From positions 175,910,247 to 175,974,246 of the forward strand of contig CP136064.1 in the NCBI GenBank assembly GCA_032622095.1: a DNA stretch of 64,000 bases, written 5' to 3'. The notes beneath the pieces were generated by a model. That model saw nothing but the letters and a program-made list of their open reading frames with translations, was not told where the DNA came from and did not search any database. This DNA is from Siphonodentalium dalli (taxonomy: Eukaryota > Mollusca > Scaphopoda > Gadilida > Siphonodentaliidae). How positions within the stretch are numbered: position 1 is the first letter of the stretch; every line of letters begins with the position of its first letter. The translations under genes and the position numbers were made by a program. Positions 61,521 through 64,000 of this stretch are shown in pieces.

Positions 61521-61903
61521 CTGAGTTTAGTGTGCCTGTCATTTGCAGAATGAGGTCCCCAGAGGATGATTTTGTGACACTAGCAAGCATCACCAAATTC
61601 ACCATCTATGGACCTCACTCTGCATGGCCTCATCTGCTATGGGAGACAACTATTCAGTTTGAAGTTCCCAAATGGTGAATATTGTGATGTACACCCATTG
61701 GGAACCTCAATTATGCAATGTGTCATCTGCCAATTTGGGGATATAGAGAAACTAAAAAAGAAATAGAATCTATGTGAAGATGTTTCTATATAAATTTGAT
61801 AATAAAGAAACTTTCCCAAGAAGATGAGGCCTAAGCAGATTGAGGTCCCCAGAGGGTGAATTTAGTGATGCTAGCCTGCTATGACAGCGCACACTAAACT
61901 CAG
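61521..61903. mobile_element. Small TIR element (383 bp)
   Basis: CTGAGTTTAGTGTGC on the left matches GCACACTAAACTCAG on the right. GAGGTCCCCAGAGG occurs near both ends in direct orientation. A ~45-bp host-like sequence (GTTCAAGTTTGTT.AAATGC) appears on both sides at 61467 and 61999. The target duplication was not determined. Confidence 0.6.
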
Positions 61904-62262
61904 GCTTGGCTGGACAAGGGGTAGGTTATGTTACTATCCGTAACAGGATGTTAGTCTTAAAGCTGTTAAAGATTGATAAAATAAAAAAAAGTATTCTAGG
62001 GTTCAAGTTTGTTCAAATGCACATGATGAGGTGAGCCAATTTGGGGCGGTGGTAGATACCGTTAATCCCATGAAAAAAGTTAAGCATTCCTAAAATGTTG
62101 TTTTTTTCAGTGTGTTATTAAGGTTGCTAGTTTTATAAAGTCAAGATATGCAGAGGTGGACCGCAAGTATCTTATAAAGCAAATATCGAGTTGCTGTTTA
62201 TTGTGAGTGGGGAAAAAAACATCCAGAAGCGAAACTAATTAGGTAAGTGCTTTTAGCAATTA
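61904..62262. other. Unassigned DNA
   Basis: It holds the second copy of the ~45-bp flank repeat (about 61999-62043). Nothing else is recognised. Confidence 0.4.
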
Positions 62263-62424
62263 CAATAATGCTCTAATTAATCGGAAATATGGCTTGTTGC
62301 CATTCATCGGAAAGTTCTCGAGAGCTTTCCGATGAATGGCAACAAGCCATATTTCCGACTAAATCCTGAAAAGTTACCCATAATTCTGCTGTGGTTAAGA
62401 AGTCGATTAATTAGAGCATTACTG
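62263..62424. mobile_element. Palindromic TA-MITE (162 bp), left arm shortened
   Basis: CAATAATGCTCTAATTAATC jumps directly to GGAAATATGGCTTG, skipping about 45 bp of the left arm. The right arm is complete, ending AGAGCATTACTG then TA. Confidence 0.88.
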
Positions 62425-62440
62425 TAGTTCACAGCTATTA

Positions 62441-62756
62441 TATCTCCCAATTTTCAAAGAAAAATTGGGGGTATACTTGATTGACTTTGTCTGTCCTTGT
62501 AGTGGTCCGCATATGTCTTAATGTCTGTACGTCCAAGCATATATCTAAGCAATGGTTTATTGGATGTGAATGAAATTTGGTCTGGATGTTCGCCATCATG
62601 ACTGCTTTCAAAAGAGGGGGCACATGACATTGTTTACATTTTCTGTTATAGAGTTATCCTTCTTTATTTATCTGGAAATGTGGGTTTTTTCTCCGTCTGT
62701 GCAGATATCTCAGCCATGGGTTATTGTATCTTATTACACACTAAGAGGTGATTTAT
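62441..62756 (+). mobile_element. Family 4-like element fragment
   Basis: The 5' hairpin is CTCCCAATTTTCAAAGAAAA then ATTGGGGGTATACTTGATTG. The core contains GGATGTTCGCCATCATGAC and TTCTTTATTTATCTGGAAAT as in 13895-14564. The 3' end is not seen. Confidence 0.7.
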
Positions 62757-62766
62757 AAGAATTTAA

Positions 62767-63237
62767 AGGCCCACTTAATTTTAAAGTCGCCGATTATTTT
62801 TTTTATGGTGACTTGGTATAACGGTTTTAATAACAATCTATGCCATAAAATATGATTAAAATACTATAATTCATCACTATTTGAAACATCTGTGTCTCAG
62901 AAGATGCCCACGGGAGAAATAGAAAACTGCTGAATCATTTAATGACTTCCCCCTGTGACACCCAGAATACAACAGAACTCAAACTTTTTCAATGGAAGGG
63001 GAAGGACTCTATCTTTAATATATAGTGTTATTCCCCCTGAATTGAAAATAGTACTGATTTGTACTTCAATCTTGATGACAAAACGTGTTGGCAACTCAAC
63101 AAAAACAACATGTCCACAGTTTATTATACAGGATACGTTGATAATACAATGTTTTGGAGCTTCCTCTTTCAAATGGTATGTAATATGGCATATATTTTAT
63201 ATAATGTAATCTGGGGGTTTGAAAATTAAGTGGGCCT
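62767..63237. mobile_element. TTAA-flanked MITE, AGGCCCACTTAA family (471 bp)
   Basis: The termini AGGCCCACTTAATTTT and AAAATTAAGTGGGCCT are exact complements; TTAA lies at 62763-62766 and 63238-63241. Inner frames are not recognisable proteins. Confidence 0.93.
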
Positions 63238-63241
63238 TTAA

Positions 63242-64000
63242 TAGCAAATTAAAAGTCATAATGTCCCACCTGTGAATAACATCCCTGGTGCATGCACATG
63301 CTTGATGTCGGAACTATATTTGTTCACACAAACATGTACGAAGCTCTCAATTTGAAGTTTTGAAATATCATCTTCGACTGTCATAATGTCTTGACAACAA
63401 AAGTATTGATGTTGTACTGCAGTCCAATGAGTTGTGAATTATTTTTGTGCGAAATTGATTCAATGAAATATTTTACAGCACTTAACGTTTTCACAATGTG
63501 CAACAGGAATTTTACGAACTTGGGAGTTTGCTTATGTTGGGAGGAGACAGGTTATGGGGGGTGGGGGTGTGGTTGTCACTGGTGTGCAGTCAAAAATATT
63601 TAAGGTGGACAGCCCACTGCTCAATGGATCCCTCTAGCTACATCCCTGTTTAGAAATACTTGGTTTTAAGTTATTGACAGGAACTGACTTGTGGTCTTCA
63701 GAGTCCCAGTCTTTTCAGTCTTTACAGTAAGGTGGGCGACTACAATCATTGACTGTCTTGTATACATGTAGTAGGAATCATACATTTCAAATAAAATATG
63801 AAGAAAAATATAGCAAATACAAAAAAAATATATTTATTCAAAAAGACAACCTGAAACTGGGTCAGGTGGTCAACCTTTCATACATCAGGAGCTGTAAGCT
63901 GCCAAAAGTCAAATGATGCATGTGATTGACAGATGTTCTCACATATGGATACAAATTTATTATATTTTCCATACATGAAAAAATCGGGCTATGGAATAAA
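63242..64000. other. Unassigned DNA to the window end
   Basis: No gene or repeat was recognised. A 70-codon plus-strand ORF (63391-63603) has no known motif. Confidence 0.35.

Overview
This window looks like nuclear DNA of a eukaryotic invertebrate, most plausibly a bivalve or other mollusc. It is AT-rich and gene-poor, contains spliced coding sequence, and is saturated with short non-autonomous transposable elements. Many of these carry a hairpin, a TCCGTCCGTCTGTC tract and a tandem core, an architecture I associate with molluscan genomes. The organism call is inference from repeat style, not from a diagnostic gene. I saw no rRNA, tRNA or CRISPR array, and nothing bacterial.

Layout. 1-27346 is a mosaic of repeats: a 28-bp minisatellite (975-1533), several ~160-bp tandem-core arrays ('family 1'), hAT-like elements (3350-4154, 12737-13786, 19132-20004), three 'family 3' elements (15972-18038, 18039-20261, 20946-23834), a TA-flanked TIR element (9307-11617) and TTAA-flanked MITEs. 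27347-47111 is a tandem duplication of about 7.9 kb with roughly ten base differences seen by eye. Its second copy carries an extra 3975-bp family 1 element (42300-46274), so the first copy serves as an empty site. 47064-51560 is more repeat mosaic. 51562-56789 is a Ty1/copia retrotransposon on the minus strand, complete from LTR to LTR (105-bp LTRs, TTATG target duplications) but with its gag-pol reading frame broken. 57917-61449 is a TIR-bounded segment holding a spliced THAP zinc-finger gene on the plus strand and coding-like sequence on the minus strand. 61450-64000 holds more MITEs.

Common theme. Several repeat families share one plan: a 5' subterminal inverted repeat that folds as a hairpin, often GGATTGAC, a pyrimidine-rich tetranucleotide tract, a tandem core, the complementary 3' subterminal repeat, a short 3' hairpin and (in three families) a CTCTYGTT end. 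This resembles Helentron-associated non-autonomous elements (HINE or 'pearl' type). The identification is inference, but the structural features are visible in the sequence. The only convincing non-transposon coding signal is the THAP gene, and it too may belong to a transposon.
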